The notes: generated from the letters alone by a model not told the origin. A DNA stretch of 64,000 nt from Hydrogenophaga sp. BPS33 (GCF_009859475.1 NZ_CP044549.1:4588001-4652000); one strand, 5' to 3'; counted from the first letter of the stretch, positions 52,948-62,730 are shown. Made by a program: numbers and translations.

Positions 52948-55365
52948 TCAAGTGATCGGTGTTAGTTTGGCCACGCTGAGCGCCAGCCACTTGGTGCCGT
53001 GGCGCGTGAAGCTGACCTGCGCGCGCGCATCGTCGCCCGCGCCTTCCACCGCCAGCACCTTGCCCTCGCCGAACTTGTTGTGAAACACGGCAAGACCTGC
53101 GCGGATCTCGGTGCCGCGGTCGGGGTCGGGCGCCTTTTGGCCCAGGCCCTTGGGGTCGCCCTGCTCCTTGAAGCCGGGTGACCACGACGGCTGCAGCGCG
53201 GCCGGTGCGCCGTATGCACGCCGCCCGTTCTGCCACTGGCCACCACCGCCACCGCCCATGGGCGCGGACCAGGCCGGCTGCGGTGGCGTGAGCCACTTCA
53301 GGCAGGCCTCGGGCAGCTCGTCGAAGAAGCGGCTCTTGAGGTTGTAGCGCGTCTGGCCGTGCAGCATGCGCGTCTGCGAATGGCTCAGGTAGAGCCGCTT
53401 GCGCGCACGCGTGATCGCCACATACATCAGACGCCGCTCTTCCTCCAGGCTTTCGCGATCGTTCATCGAGTTCTCGTGCGGGAACAGGCCCTCTTCCATG
53501 CCGGTGATGAACACGCAATCGAATTCCAGGCCTTTGGCGGCGTGCACAGTCATGAGCTGCACGGCGTCCTGACCGGCTTGCGCCTGGTTGTCACCGGACT
53601 CGAGCGCGGCGTGGGTGAGGAACGCGGCGAGCGGACTCATGGTTTCGCCGGTTTCGGCATCGGGCGCGAGCGGTTCGTCCACCACCGGCAGGTTCGGGTC
53701 CAGCCCCTGGCTGGCCGGACTCTGCGTCAACGGCTGGCCCTTCGCGTCCACGGTGCGCGCCACCGCGTCGCGGCCAAAACCCTCGATGCCGACAAAGCTC
53801 TTGGCCGCGCTCACCAGTTCTTCCAGGTTTTCCACGCGGTCCTGCCCTTCGCGCTCTGCCCGGAAGTGCTCCAGCAACCCGCTGTGCTCGATCACCAGCT
53901 CGATGATCTCGCTCAGCGTCATGCCGTCGGAGCGTTCGCGCAGCACATCGAGCTTGGCCACGAAACCACCAATGGCCACACCCGCGCGGCCGGTGACCGC
54001 GCTCACCGCGTCGTGCAGCGAACAGCCCGAGGCGCGCGCCACGTCCTGCAACTGTTCGATGCTGCGCGCGCCAATGCCGCGCGGCGGAAAGTTCACCACG
54101 CGCAGAAAACTGGTGTCGTCGTGCGGGTTCTCCAGCAGGCGCAGGTAAGCCAGCGCGTGCTTGATTTCGGCGCGCTCGAAGAAGCGCAGGCCGCCGTACA
54201 CGCGGTACGGCAGGCCGGCGTTGAACAAGGCCGTTTCCACCACACGGCTTTGCGCGTTGCTGCGGTAGAGCACGGCCATTTCGCTGCGCGGCACGTCTTC
54301 GCGCGCGAGCTGCTTCATCTCGTCGACCATCCACTGCGCTTCGGCGAAATCGCTGGTGGCTTCAAACACGCGCACCGGTTCACCCGCGCCCGCGTCGGTG
54401 CGCAGGTTCTTGCCCAGGCGCTTCGTGTTGTGGCTGATGAGCTCGTTGGCCGAGTCCAGGATGTTGCTCGCGCTGCGGTAGTTCTGCTCCAGCTTGATCT
54501 GGTGGCGCACGTGGAACTCGCGCACGAAGTCGGCCATGTTGCCCACACGCGCACCGCGAAAGGCGTAGATGCTCTGGTCGTCATCGCCCACTGCGAACAC
54601 CGCGTTGCCCGACGACGGCAGGCCTTCGAGCGGTGGCGCACTGAACATCTTGATCCACGCGTACTGCAGGCGGTTGGTGTCCTGGAACTCGTCGATCAGG
54701 ATGTGCCGGAAGCGCCGCTGGTAGTGCTCGCGCACCGGGTCGTTGTCGCGCAGCACCTCAAAACTGCGCAGCATGAGCTCACCGAAGTCGACCACGCCTT
54801 CGCGCTGGCACTGCTCTTCGTAGAGCCCGTACAGCTCGATCTTCTTGCGGGTTTCCTCATCGCGCGCTACCACGTCGCGCGGGCGCTGCCCGTCTTCCTT
54901 GCAGCCGCTGATGAAGTACTGCAGTTGCTTGGGCGGAAAGCGCTCGTCGTCGACGTTGAACTGTTTGCACAGCCGCTTGATGGCGGAGAGCTGGTCCTGC
55001 GTGTCCAGGATCTGGAAGGTGGCCGGCAGATTCGCCAGCTTGTGGTGCGCGCGCAAAAAGCGGTTGCACAAGCCGTGGAAGGTGCCGATCCACATGCCGC
55101 GAACGTTGATCGGCAACATCGCGGAGAGCCGCGTCATCATTTCCTTGGCGGCCTTGTTGGTGAAGGTCACGGCCAGGATGCCGCCGGGCGACACCTGCCC
55201 GGTCTGCAGCAGCCAGGCGATGCGCGTGGTGAGCACCCGCGTCTTGCCCGAACCGGCGCCGGCCAGAATGAGCGCGTGCTCGGGCGGCAGCGCCACGGCG
55301 GCGCCCTGTTCGGCATTGAGGCCCGCGAGCAGCGGGGACGGGGCAACGGGATCTTCAAACAGCAT
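52948..55365 (-). CDS. uvrD: DNA helicase II UvrD/PcrA
   Basis: 805 residues from ATG 55365 (MLFEDPV). Superfamily 1A 3'-5' helicase for excision and mismatch repair. Walker A LAGAGSGKT at 34-42, VTFTNKAAKEM (Ia), LIDEFQDTNRLQ (II), AVGDDDQSIYAFRGA (III), LEQNYRS (IV), TVHAAKGLEFDCVF (V), YVAITRARKRL (VI). The C-terminal tail ends in a Tudor-like domain (VFHNKFGEGKVLAVEG), as in PcrA/UvrD proteins, which bind RNA polymerase. Convergent with phoX copy 2. Confidence 0.93.
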   Translation of the reverse strand: MLFEDPVAPSPLLAGLNAEQGAAVALPPEHALILAGAGSGKTRVLTTRIAWLLQTGQVSPGGILAVTFTNKAAKEMMTRLSAMLPINVRGMWIGTFHGLCNRFLRAHHKLANLPATFQILDTQDQLSAIKRLCKQFNVDDERFPPKQLQYFISGCKEDGQRPRDVVARDEETRKKIELYGLYEEQCQREGVVDFGELMLRSFEVLRDNDPVREHYQRRFRHILIDEFQDTNRLQYAWIKMFSAPPLEGLPSSGNAVFAVGDDDQSIYAFRGARVGNMADFVREFHVRHQIKLEQNYRSASNILDSANELISHNTKRLGKNLRTDAGAGEPVRVFEATSDFAEAQWMVDEMKQLAREDVPRSEMAVLYRSNAQSRVVETALFNAGLPYRVYGGLRFFERAEIKHALAYLRLLENPHDDTSFLRVVNFPPRGIGARSIEQLQDVARASGCSLHDAVSAVTGRAGVAIGGFVAKLDVLRERSDGMTLSEIIELVIEHSGLLEHFRAEREGQDRVENLEELVSAAKSFVGIEGFGRDAVARTVDAKGQPLTQSPASQGLDPNLPVVDEPLAPDAETGETMSPLAAFLTHAALESGDNQAQAGQDAVQLMTVHAAKGLEFDCVFITGMEEGLFPHENSMNDRESLEEERRLMYVAITRARKRLYLSHSQTRMLHGQTRYNLKSRFFDELPEACLKWLTPPQPAWSAPMGGGGGGQWQNGRRAYGAPAALQPSWSPGFKEQGDPKGLGQKAPDPDRGTEIRAGLAVFHNKFGEGKVLAVEGAGDDARAQVSFTRHGTKWLALSVAKLTPIT

Positions 55366-55479
55366 GGCGTCGATTGTAGAAAGCACGAGCGCGCGGTATG
55401 CGGATAGCCATATAGCGCTCATATGACAAGGCATACCCCATGGGCCAGGGGGGCATTGCGGGTGCGTCTAGAATCGGGC

Positions 55480-55513
55480 ACCGGGCCCAAGCTTCTTGCG
55501 CCCGGTTTTTTTT
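55480..55513 (+). terminator. Terminator-like hairpin in the guaC leader
   Basis: ACCGGGC (55480-55486) pairs with GCCCGGT (55500-55506) over a 13-base loop, followed by eight T to 55513. It lies 80 bp upstream of guaC, with no plus-strand gene before it, so it may act as an attenuator in the guaC leader rather than end another gene. Confidence 0.6.
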
Positions 55514-55593
55514 GGCATGCTGCATGTGCCACCAAGACCGGCCAGACCAAGCGCTCACCTGTTCAACAACAGCTTTCTGGAGCTTGGTTTCTC

Positions 55594-56571
55594 ATGGAAA
55601 TTTTTGACTACGACAACATCCTGCTGCTGCCGCGCAAGTGCCGCGTGGAGAGCCGTTCGGAGTGCGACGCGAGCGTGGAGCTCGGTGGCCGCCAGTTCCG
55701 CCTGCCGGTGGTACCGGCCAACATGAAGACGGTGGTGGACGTGCCGATCTGCACGCAATTGGCCAAGGACGGGTATTTCTACGTCATGCACCGCTTCGAC
55801 CTGGACAACGTGCAGTTCGTGCGCGACATGCACGCGGCTGGCGTGTTCGCCTCCATCTCGCTGGGCGTGAAGGCGCCCGACTACGCCACGGTGGACCAAC
55901 TGGTGGCCGAAGGCCTGGTGCCCCAGTACATCACGATCGACATTGCGCACGGCCATGCGGACAGCGTGAAGAACATGATCGGCTACCTCAAGCAGAAGCT
56001 GCCCGCATCGTTCGTGATCGCGGGCAACGTGGCCACGCCGGAAGCGGTGATCGATCTGGAAAACTGGGGCGCGGACGCCACCAAGGTGGGCGTGGGCCCG
56101 GGCAAGGTCTGCATCACCAAGCTCAAGACCGGCTTTGGCACCGGCGGCTGGCAGCTCTCGGCGCTCAAGTGGTGCGCGCGCGTGGCGACCAAGCCCATCA
56201 TTGCCGACGGCGGCATTCGCAGCCACGGCGACATCGCCAAGAGCATCCGTTTCGGCGCATCGATGGTGATGATCGGTTCGCTGTTCGCCGGCCACGAGGA
56301 GTCGCCGGGCCTGACCGTTGAAGAGAACGGCCAGCGCTTCAAGGAGTACTACGGCTCGGCCAGCGACTTCAACAAGGGCGAGTACAAGCACGTCGAAGGC
56401 AAGCGCATCCTGGAGCCGATCAAGGGCTCGCTGGCGCACACGCTGATCGAAATGGAGCAGGACGTGCAAAGCTCGATCAGCTATGCGGGCGGCACGAAGC
56501 TGATGGACATCCGCAAGGTGAACTACGTGATCCTGGGCGGGGACAACGCGGGAGAGCATCTGCTGATGTGA
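55594..56571 (+). CDS. guaC: GMP reductase
   Basis: 325 residues from ATG 55594, with a TCTGGAG about 12 bp upstream. NADPH-dependent conversion of GMP to IMP plus ammonia in purine salvage. IMPDH/GMPR barrel: [34 protein letters not shown], the substrate loop [10 protein letters not shown] with the catalytic cysteine, [22 protein letters not shown] (phosphate-binding) and AGHEESPG. It lacks CBS domains, which separates it from IMP dehydrogenase. Divergent from uvrD. Confidence 0.93.
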   Translation: MEIFDYDNILLLPRKCRVESRSECDASVELGGRQFRLPVVPANMKTVVDVPICTQLAKDGYFYVMHRFDLDNVQFVRDMHAAGVFASISLGVKAPDYATVDQLVAEGLVPQYITIDIAHGHADSVKNMIGYLKQKLPASFVIAGNVATPEAVIDLENWGADATKVGVGPGKVCITKLKTGFGTGGWQLSALKWCARVATKPIIADGGIRSHGDIAKSIRFGASMVMIGSLFAGHEESPGLTVEENGQRFKEYYGSASDFNKGEYKHVEGKRILEPIKGSLAHTLIEMEQDVQSSISYAGGTKLMDIRKVNYVILGGDNAGEHLLM

Positions 56572-56638
56572 GGTTTTGGGGCCGCAACGCTGTGGTCTTT
56601 TTTGGCGCGGCGTTTCTTGTCTTGCCCGCACCTCGCGA

Positions 56639-56862
56639 GCGCGTGAGCGATGGGCGCTCTGCTCCGCGGGTGTCCCCCGCCGCCGGGAGGGCGGCTCCTC
56701 CTTCACCCCGCTGCGCAGAACGCCCATCGCTCACGCGCAGAAGGACCGCAGGCGTGCCTACGGACCGAGTGCCCACGAGGTCATCGGTGGCCATGGGGTG
56801 TGGCGCAGCGGGGCAAAGGAGGAGCACGGGGCGAAGCCCCGGGCGGGGGACACCCGCGGAGC
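56639..56862. repeat. Nested long inverted repeats in the guaC-hydrolase gap
   Basis: Two exact inverted repeats and one near-exact one lie in the 340-bp gap between convergent genes: 18-bp arms 56639-56656 with 56721-56738; 21-bp arms 56661-56681 with 56842-56862; and about 23-bp arms 56694-56716 with 56803-56825 (21 of 23). The last two are nested and could form one large hairpin. No coding function is seen. Confidence 0.75.
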
Positions 56863-56910
56863 CGCGCCCCGTGGCCGCCGATGACCGGAGCCTCCGGCCA
56901 CAAAGCAAGC

Positions 56911-57798
56911 TCAGTCCAACAACAAGGACAACACCATCCGGTGCAAAGGCTGCGAAGGGTCCGCCAACGCATTGACGATGCTGAAGTGGTGCAAGCCCGG
57001 CAAGGCTTCGCTCACCGGCACCGCCCGCGTTCCCCAGGCCTGCTGGATCAGGCGGTTCTGGCGCAGGAACTCGCTGCTCTCCAACGCGCCCACCACCGCC
57101 GACAAGCGCCCCCGATCGCGCTCGCGCTGCGGCGGCGCGGGCAACCACGCCGGGCTGGCCATCTTCACCTGCTCATCGGTCAGATGCAGCGCAGCCTGCA
57201 ACGAAGGTGTGTGCTGGATCGGCTCCAGATCGAACAACCCGGACATCGCCAGCGCATTTTTCACCAGGGAGGCCGGCAGATCGTCGCCCACCTGGGTCCA
57301 GTCGCACGCCGCCATCATGGCCGTGAGGTGGCCTCCCGCCGAATGCCCCACCACCGTGATGCGATCCCGATCGCCCCCGTGCGCACCGATGTGCCGGTAC
57401 ACCCAGGCCAGCGCCTTCACCATCTGCAAGGTGATCTCCGGCACCGTCACCGCCGGACACAACGCGTAGTTCGGCACCACCACGCACGCGCCCTGCTGCA
57501 CGAACGGCGGAGCGACGAACGAATGGTCCGCCTTGTCCAGGCTGCGCCACCAACCGCCATGGATGAACACCAGCACCGGCGCAGGCGGTGAACCCGGCTT
57601 GCGCGGCGCGGGGAACACGTCCAGCGTCTCACCCGCGCCGTGGCCGTAGCGCACATCGATCAACACGGGGCCTTGGGCACGCGCCTGGGCCGAGTCATGG
57701 GCCCAGCGCTCAAAAATCGCAGCAGACTCTGGCACCCGGGCGCGGTTGTTGTGCTCGCGCTCCAGCCAGGCGGGATCAAAACGGGGAGTGTTTTTCAT
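56911..57798 (-). CDS. Alpha/beta hydrolase (esterase/kynurenine formamidase-like)
   Basis: 295 residues. Oxyanion motif HGGWWRS near 79-85, nucleophile elbow GHSAGGH near 151-157 (Ser153) and a C-terminal catalytic-type histidine in LPGLHHFSIV. HGGWW plus GHSAGG is the pattern of the BD-FAE/arylformamidase group, which cleaves N-formylkynurenine or small esters. No kynurenine genes are nearby, so the substrate is open. Confidence 0.83.
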   Translation of the reverse strand: MKNTPRFDPAWLEREHNNRARVPESAAIFERWAHDSAQARAQGPVLIDVRYGHGAGETLDVFPAPRKPGSPPAPVLVFIHGGWWRSLDKADHSFVAPPFVQQGACVVVPNYALCPAVTVPEITLQMVKALAWVYRHIGAHGGDRDRITVVGHSAGGHLTAMMAACDWTQVGDDLPASLVKNALAMSGLFDLEPIQHTPSLQAALHLTDEQVKMASPAWLPAPPQRERDRGRLSAVVGALESSEFLRQNRLIQQAWGTRAVPVSEALPGLHHFSIVNALADPSQPLHRMVLSLLLD

Positions 57799-57890
57799 GG
57801 TGCACGCATTGTGTCATGGGCTCTTTTTGACCTACATTGCCCAGCAGCCACGCACGGCGCGGCGCTCGCCACCGACCCACCCGGCCTTTC

Positions 57891-58805
57891 ATGAACACCA
57901 CCTCCTCGCCACCACCCAACGCTCCCCTTTCCTCGACCCGCGTCGCCGTGCTCGGCATCGGCATGATGGGTTTTCCCACCGCGCGCCGCCTGCGCGAAGC
58001 GGGCCTGCAGGTCAGCGCCTGGAACCGTTCGCGCAGCAAGGCCGAACGCCTGCTGCCCATGGGCGCGACCGTGGCCGACAGTCCCGCGCAAGCGGTGGCC
58101 GAGGCCGACGTGGTGATCCTGCTGCTGGAGGATGGTGGCGTGGTGGAAGACGTGCTGTTCCGACAAGGCGCGGCGCAAGCCATGCGCGCGGGCACGCTGG
58201 TGTTGGACATGTCGTCGATCCAGCCGCGCCAGTCGCGCGACCACGCCACGCGCCTGTCCGCCTTGGGCATGCACCACCTGGACGCGCCGGTCTCGGGCGG
58301 CCCCATGGGCGCAGAGCAAGGCACGCTGGCCATCATGGTCGGTGGCAAACCGGCACCCTTCGAGCGCGTGCGCCCCCTGCTGGAGCTGCTCGGCAAGCCC
58401 GTGCACGTGGGCTCGCATGGCGCGGGACAACTCGCCAAGCTGGCCAACCAGATGATCGTGGGCATCACCATCGGTGCCGTCGCCGAGGCCTTGCTGCTGT
58501 GCGAAAAGGGCGGCGCCGACATGGGCAAGGTCAAGCAGGCCATCACCGGCGGCTTCGCCGACAGCCGCATCCTGCAGGTGCACGGCCAACGCATGATCGA
58601 GCGCGACTTCACCAAGCACGGCGCGGTGGCCGTGCAACTCAAGGACATGCGCAACGCCCTGACCACGGCACAAGAGGTGGGGTTCGATGCGCCGATCACG
58701 CAACTGTTCGAGCAGCTGTACGCGCAGGCCGTCGACCACGGGCTGGCCGACCTGGATCACTCGGCGCTGTTCGTCGAACTGGCCAGCCGCAATGGCATGA
58801 CCTGA
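57891..58805 (+). CDS. NAD(P)-dependent beta-hydroxyacid dehydrogenase (3-hydroxyisobutyrate dehydrogenase family)
   Basis: 304 residues from ATG 57891. N-terminal Rossmann motif VLGIGMMGFPTARRL (about 17-31), substrate motif DAPVSGGPMGAEQGTLAIMVGG near 129-150, and the catalytic lysine in GAGQLAKLANQM. The family reduces or oxidises 3-hydroxyisobutyrate, tartronate semialdehyde and similar acids. It is divergent from the hydrolase and followed 33 bp on by a PAP2 gene. Confidence 0.85.
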   Translation: MNTTSSPPPNAPLSSTRVAVLGIGMMGFPTARRLREAGLQVSAWNRSRSKAERLLPMGATVADSPAQAVAEADVVILLLEDGGVVEDVLFRQGAAQAMRAGTLVLDMSSIQPRQSRDHATRLSALGMHHLDAPVSGGPMGAEQGTLAIMVGGKPAPFERVRPLLELLGKPVHVGSHGAGQLAKLANQMIVGITIGAVAEALLLCEKGGADMGKVKQAITGGFADSRILQVHGQRMIERDFTKHGAVAVQLKDMRNALTTAQEVGFDAPITQLFEQLYAQAVDHGLADLDHSALFVELASRNGMT

Positions 58806-58838
58806 GGCTGGCTTCATTGCCGGTCAAGCTCGGACCCT

Positions 58839-59669
58839 ATGTCACAAAGCCCCGCACATCCCCTCGTCCTGAGCCTGGCGCAATGGGCCGGCACCCACGC
58901 GCTGGCGCTGTTCATTGCGTCCATGCTCGGCTGGCTGCTGCTCACCTGGTGGTTCTGGCGCAGCGTGGGCAGCTACGCGCGCCCTCGCAACACGCTCCAT
59001 GCGTTTTCCTGGATGGCCTTGCTGGTGCGTATGGCCATCGCTTTTGCGCTGATCGTCGCCGGGGCCGCGCTGTTCACCGAGATCGCCGAGGCCTTGCACG
59101 GCGAACAGGCGCTGGGCGCCATGGACGACGCCTTCACCACCGCGCTCGCGCAGAGCGTGCCCGCTGCCGCGCTGCAGGTGTTCGCGGCCGTCACGCGCCT
59201 GGGCGATCCCGCCACCCTGACGGTGCTGTGCGCCGTGATGGCCATCGGCCTGCTCTGGCGCGGCCACCGCTGGCTCGCGGGGGCGTGGGTGGCCTCGGTG
59301 GCCGGCATGGGGCTGCTCAACGCCTCGCTCAAGCTGGTGTTTTCCCGCGTGCGCCCCGTGCACGACGATGGCCTGGTGCAGGCCACGGGATTCAGTTTTC
59401 CCAGTGGCCACAGTTCGGTGTCGGTGGTGGCCTACGGCATGCTGGCCTATTTGGCCCTGCGCCTGCTGCCCAGGGCGTACCACCTGCCGGTGGCACTGGC
59501 GATGACCTTGCTGGCGGGCACCATCGGCGCGAGCCGCCTGTTTCTTCGCGTGCATTTCGCCAGCGATGTGGCGGCCGGTTTCTCCATCGGCGTGGTGTGG
59601 CTGGCGTGTTGCGTGGCCTGCATCGAACTGGCCCGCCACTGGAGCTGGTGGCGGGCCTCCAAGGGCTGA
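58839..59669 (+). CDS. PAP2-family membrane phosphatase
   Basis: 276 residues with five or six membrane helices. The three acid phosphatase motifs are present: KLVFSRVRP near 167-175, PSGHSS near 191-196 (catalytic-type histidine) and SRLFLRVHFASDV near 229-241 (nucleophilic histidine). Expected to dephosphorylate undecaprenyl diphosphate or phosphatidic acid-type lipids on the periplasmic face. Weak linkage to the upstream dehydrogenase gene. Confidence 0.87.
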   Translation: MSQSPAHPLVLSLAQWAGTHALALFIASMLGWLLLTWWFWRSVGSYARPRNTLHAFSWMALLVRMAIAFALIVAGAALFTEIAEALHGEQALGAMDDAFTTALAQSVPAAALQVFAAVTRLGDPATLTVLCAVMAIGLLWRGHRWLAGAWVASVAGMGLLNASLKLVFSRVRPVHDDGLVQATGFSFPSGHSSVSVVAYGMLAYLALRLLPRAYHLPVALAMTLLAGTIGASRLFLRVHFASDVAAGFSIGVVWLACCVACIELARHWSWWRASKG

Positions 59670-59675
59670 GCGTCC

Positions 59676-60647
59676 CTATCTGTCCAGGCCCGCGGCCTTG
59701 ACGGTCTGTGCGTACCGTGTGATTTCGGACTTCACGTAACCGGCGAAGGCCTGTGCATCGCGCGTATCGGGTTCCGCGCCGATGTCCCGCAGGCGTTGCG
59801 CCATGGTGGGGCTTTGCAGAATCTGGGCCATGGCGGTGGAGAGTTGGCGCACCACCGGTTCGGGCACCTGGGCGGGCGCGAACAGCCCGAACCAGGCGCC
59901 GACCTCGAAGCCCGGCAGGCCACTCTCGGCCACCGTGGGCACGTCGGGCAGCAACGGGCTGCGCTGCAAGCCGGTGACCGCCAAGGGCTTGACCTTCTGC
60001 GCCTTGATGTTGGGCAGGGCGGTGGTCTGCAGATCGAACATCAGCGGCACATGGTTGGCCAGCACGTCGGCCAGCGCGGGCGCGCTGCCTCGGTAGGGCA
60101 CGTGCAACAGGGAAATCTTGGCCGCGTGGGCCAGCATCTCACCGGCCAGGTGGTTGGAGGTGCCAGGGCCAGCCGACGCGTAGCTGATGCGGTTGCCCTC
60201 GCGCTTGGCCGCCGCGATCAGTTCGGCCACCGTGCTGTAGGGCGCGGCCGGGTTGGCCACCAGCACGAAGGGAATCGAGGTCAGTGCGCTGACCGCCACG
60301 AAGTCCTTGCCAGGGTCGTAGCCCACCTTGCTCATGGCCGGGTTGATGGCCTGCGAACTCACCGTGCCCATCAGCAGGGTGTAGCCATCGGGCTTGGCCT
60401 CGGCGACGAAGCGCGCGCCGATCGCAGTGCCCGCACCGGCCTTGTTCTCGATGATGACCGGCTGGCCCAGCCGGGTGCCCAGTTGTTCGCCCATGGTGCG
60501 GGCCAGGATGTCGGCCGAACCGCCCGGTGGATAGGGCACCACCATGGTGATGGGACGGGTGGGATAGGTTTGTGCCGATACGGAAACGGCGCACAGGGCG
60601 GTGGCCAGCAGCAGCGCGGCGGCGGGCAGCTTGTTCATGAAAGGCAT
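59676..60647 (-). CDS. Bug-family tripartite tricarboxylate transporter substrate-binding protein
   Basis: 323 residues from ATG 60647. Signal peptide LPAAALLLATALCAVSVSAQ, then TYPTRPITMVVPYPPGGSADILAR, the Bug hallmark; later ENKAGAGTAIGA, DGYTLLMGT, YASAGPGTSNHLAGE, HVPYRGSAPAL and PDVPTVAESGLPGFE. A periplasmic receptor for a carboxylic acid. No TctA/TctB transporter genes are near, as is usual for Bug proteins in Burkholderiales. It lies just downstream of, and on the same strand as, the LysR gene. Confidence 0.9.
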   Translation of the reverse strand: MPFMNKLPAAALLLATALCAVSVSAQTYPTRPITMVVPYPPGGSADILARTMGEQLGTRLGQPVIIENKAGAGTAIGARFVAEAKPDGYTLLMGTVSSQAINPAMSKVGYDPGKDFVAVSALTSIPFVLVANPAAPYSTVAELIAAAKREGNRISYASAGPGTSNHLAGEMLAHAAKISLLHVPYRGSAPALADVLANHVPLMFDLQTTALPNIKAQKVKPLAVTGLQRSPLLPDVPTVAESGLPGFEVGAWFGLFAPAQVPEPVVRQLSTAMAQILQSPTMAQRLRDIGAEPDTRDAQAFAGYVKSEITRYAQTVKAAGLDR

Positions 60648-60784
60648 CGTGGGCTCCTGGTTGAAATCGGGCTTTTTCACCCGTCGTCAAGGCCGCATGG
60701 TGCAAACGGCCAAGCCCCCTGTCCAATACCGACTGCAGCGCAAACCCATACATGGATCGAATCACCAAGCCGTCTCGTCCCGTT

Positions 60785-61687
60785 TCAGCGCGACGGTGCC
60801 ACCACCTTGTTCGCCACCGAGAGGAACGACTGGATCACCGGGTTGTCGTTGTCGTGGCTGTAGGCGAAGGTCAATGGGTAGGTGGGCGGCGAGCGCTGGC
60901 CGGCGACGTCGAGAAACGCCACGTCCTTCATGGCCAGCATGCGCATGGACGCGGGCACCAGCGCAATGCCCAGGCCGCCGGCCACCAGCGTGAGCACGGC
61001 CTGCATCTGCGAAGCCTCCTGCACCACCTTGGGCGAGAAGCCCGCGGCCTTGCAGGCGCTCAGCAGCGCGGCCACGAAGCCCGCGCCTTCGGCCGCCGGG
61101 AAGGCGATGAAGCGCTCGGCCGCCAGCGCCTTGATGCGCACCGCCTTCTGCCCGGCCAGCGCATGGCTGCGCGGCACGGCGATGACGAAGTCCTGCGCCT
61201 TGAGGTCGACCAGGACCAGGTCGGGCACGTCCTGCAGCGGCCCGACCAGCAGGGCCAGATCCACCTCGGCGCGCCGCAGCGCTTCGACCTGCCGGCTGGT
61301 GGTGTCGGCGGTGACCTGCAGGTGCACGGTGGGATAGTCGTGCTGGAAGCGCTTGAAGATGTCGGGCAGCAGGTCGATGGCGGCGCTCGGCACGAACGAC
61401 AGGCTGAGCGATCCTTCCTCACCTTGCGCGGCACGGCGCGCCCGTTCGGTGGCCACCTGGGCCTGCACCAGCAGGCGGCGCGCGTCCTTCAGGAACACCT
61501 TGCCCGCGGGCGTGAGGCGAACGTGGTGCCGGCTGCGATCGATCAGCAAGGTGCCGACCGTGTGCTCCAGGTTGCGGATGGCCACGCTCAGGGGTGGCTG
61601 GGACATGTGCAGCTTCTCTGCGGCGCGACCGAAGTTGAGTTCTTCGGCCACCACCACGAATTGGCGCAGTTGCCGGAATTCGATCAT
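60785..61687 (-). CDS. LysR-family transcriptional regulator
   Basis: 300 residues. N-terminal HTH (RQLRQFVVVAEELNFGRAAEKL, then MSQPPLSVAIRNLE) and a CatM/BenM-like effector domain (SLSFVPSAAIDLLPDIFKRF). It is divergent from the ferritin-like/RidA/hydrolase genes across a 134-bp gap and upstream of the Bug receptor, so it probably controls one or both by response to an aromatic or carboxylic acid. Confidence 0.9.
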   Translation of the reverse strand: MIEFRQLRQFVVVAEELNFGRAAEKLHMSQPPLSVAIRNLEHTVGTLLIDRSRHHVRLTPAGKVFLKDARRLLVQAQVATERARRAAQGEEGSLSLSFVPSAAIDLLPDIFKRFQHDYPTVHLQVTADTTSRQVEALRRAEVDLALLVGPLQDVPDLVLVDLKAQDFVIAVPRSHALAGQKAVRIKALAAERFIAFPAAEGAGFVAALLSACKAAGFSPKVVQEASQMQAVLTLVAGGLGIALVPASMRMLAMKDVAFLDVAGQRSPPTYPLTFAYSHDNDNPVIQSFLSVANKVVAPSR

Positions 61688-61746
61688 CGTGGGTCCTCGC
61701 GTGGGATGTCCGGTCTTTATATCGAAATCGGATCACCACCGCATTC

Positions 61747-61761
61747 CATCGGTATTGGATG
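61747..61761. promoter_or_regulatory. Dyad between lysR and the ferritin-like gene
   Basis: CATCGGTATTGGATG forms a short interrupted dyad (CATC, GATG) in the divergent promoter region, a reasonable place for a LysR site. Evidence is position plus weak symmetry only. Confidence 0.3.
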
Positions 61762-61821
61762 TATCAACGCAGGCTGCATAGCATTGCCACCGTTGCCCAT
61801 CCCACGCATTCAGGAGCCCAC

Positions 61822-62730
61822 ATGCAGCCCTCCCTTCTCGAAGAAATCCCCGCCGTTCCGAACCCCTATCCGGTCGTCTCCAAGATCGAGTACCCGGAGG
61901 TGTGGCGCCTGTGCACGCAAGCCCGCGACCTGGCCTGGGATCCGATCAAGGACATCGACTACTCGGATCTGAAGGACGCCGACCTCCCGCCCGAGGTGCG
62001 CACCGCCGGCGCCGAATGGTGGAGCCTGCGCGCCTGGATGGAGCACGGCGCCACGCCCTATGGCGCCGAGCGGTTGCGCGATGCCATCTTCCAGCACCAG
62101 CCGTTCGAGGTGAAGCAGCACATCACCAACTTCATCGCCGAGGAGTTCCGCCACCACGAAGCGAGTTTTCGCATCGCCGATGGCCTGGCCGCGTACGAAC
62201 CGATGCCACGCTCGGACTACTTCAAGGACATCATCCCGCGCTTTCACGACGAGTCGGACGAGAAGGCCATGAGCTTCTTCGCCGGTCTCTCGGTCAACAC
62301 GCTGTTCGAACAGCTCTCGGGCGACCTGCTGCAGGCGCGCTACGAAAACGCCCGCTTTGCCTCGATCAAGGAAGTGTGCCGGCTGATCCTGCGCGACGAG
62401 GCGCGCCACATCCAGTTCGGCCGCATCATCATGCGGCGCTTCTTCACCGAGCTGTCGGCCGAGGAAAAACGCCTGATCGGCCTGAAGGTGGCCAAGAAGT
62501 TGCGCGGCAGCCTGCTCAACGGCGTGTACGCCGTGGTCAACCTGCCCGACGCGGAACGCGCACGCTCGGGCCGCAACCGCGCGCTCGCGGCCGACCATGG
62601 CCTGGGCGCCACGCATCCCGACGAGGAGATCGGCATCATCCGCATGGGCGTGAACAAGATCCGCGAAGACATCGGCGTGTATGGCGTGGAGATCCCGACC
62701 ATCCCCGAGATCGACCAGGTGGTGCACTGA
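61822..62730 (+). CDS. Ferritin-like di-iron superfamily protein
   Basis: 302 residues from ATG 61822, with CAGGAG 6 bp upstream. Helical protein with two E-x-x-H-type pairs: IAEEFRHHEASF near 108-119 and LRDEARHIQFGRII near 190-203, with EQLSGDLL between; these suit a di-iron site. Possible roles are oxygenase or N-oxygenase chemistry; the exact family is not clear. It is followed with a 1-bp overlap (TGATG) by a RidA gene and, again by TGATG, by a hydrolase, so the three form one coupled catabolic operon. Confidence 0.75.
   Translation: MQPSLLEEIPAVPNPYPVVSKIEYPEVWRLCTQARDLAWDPIKDIDYSDLKDADLPPEVRTAGAEWWSLRAWMEHGATPYGAERLRDAIFQHQPFEVKQHITNFIAEEFRHHEASFRIADGLAAYEPMPRSDYFKDIIPRFHDESDEKAMSFFAGLSVNTLFEQLSGDLLQARYENARFASIKEVCRLILRDEARHIQFGRIIMRRFFTELSAEEKRLIGLKVAKKLRGSLLNGVYAVVNLPDAERARSGRNRALAADHGLGATHPDEEIGIIRMGVNKIREDIGVYGVEIPTIPEIDQVVH

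Noticed and set aside
57746..59701. Plus-strand open frame of about 651 codons over the dehydrogenase and PAP2 genes
   Set aside because: It is an alternate frame of both genes, with arginine-rich low-complexity product.
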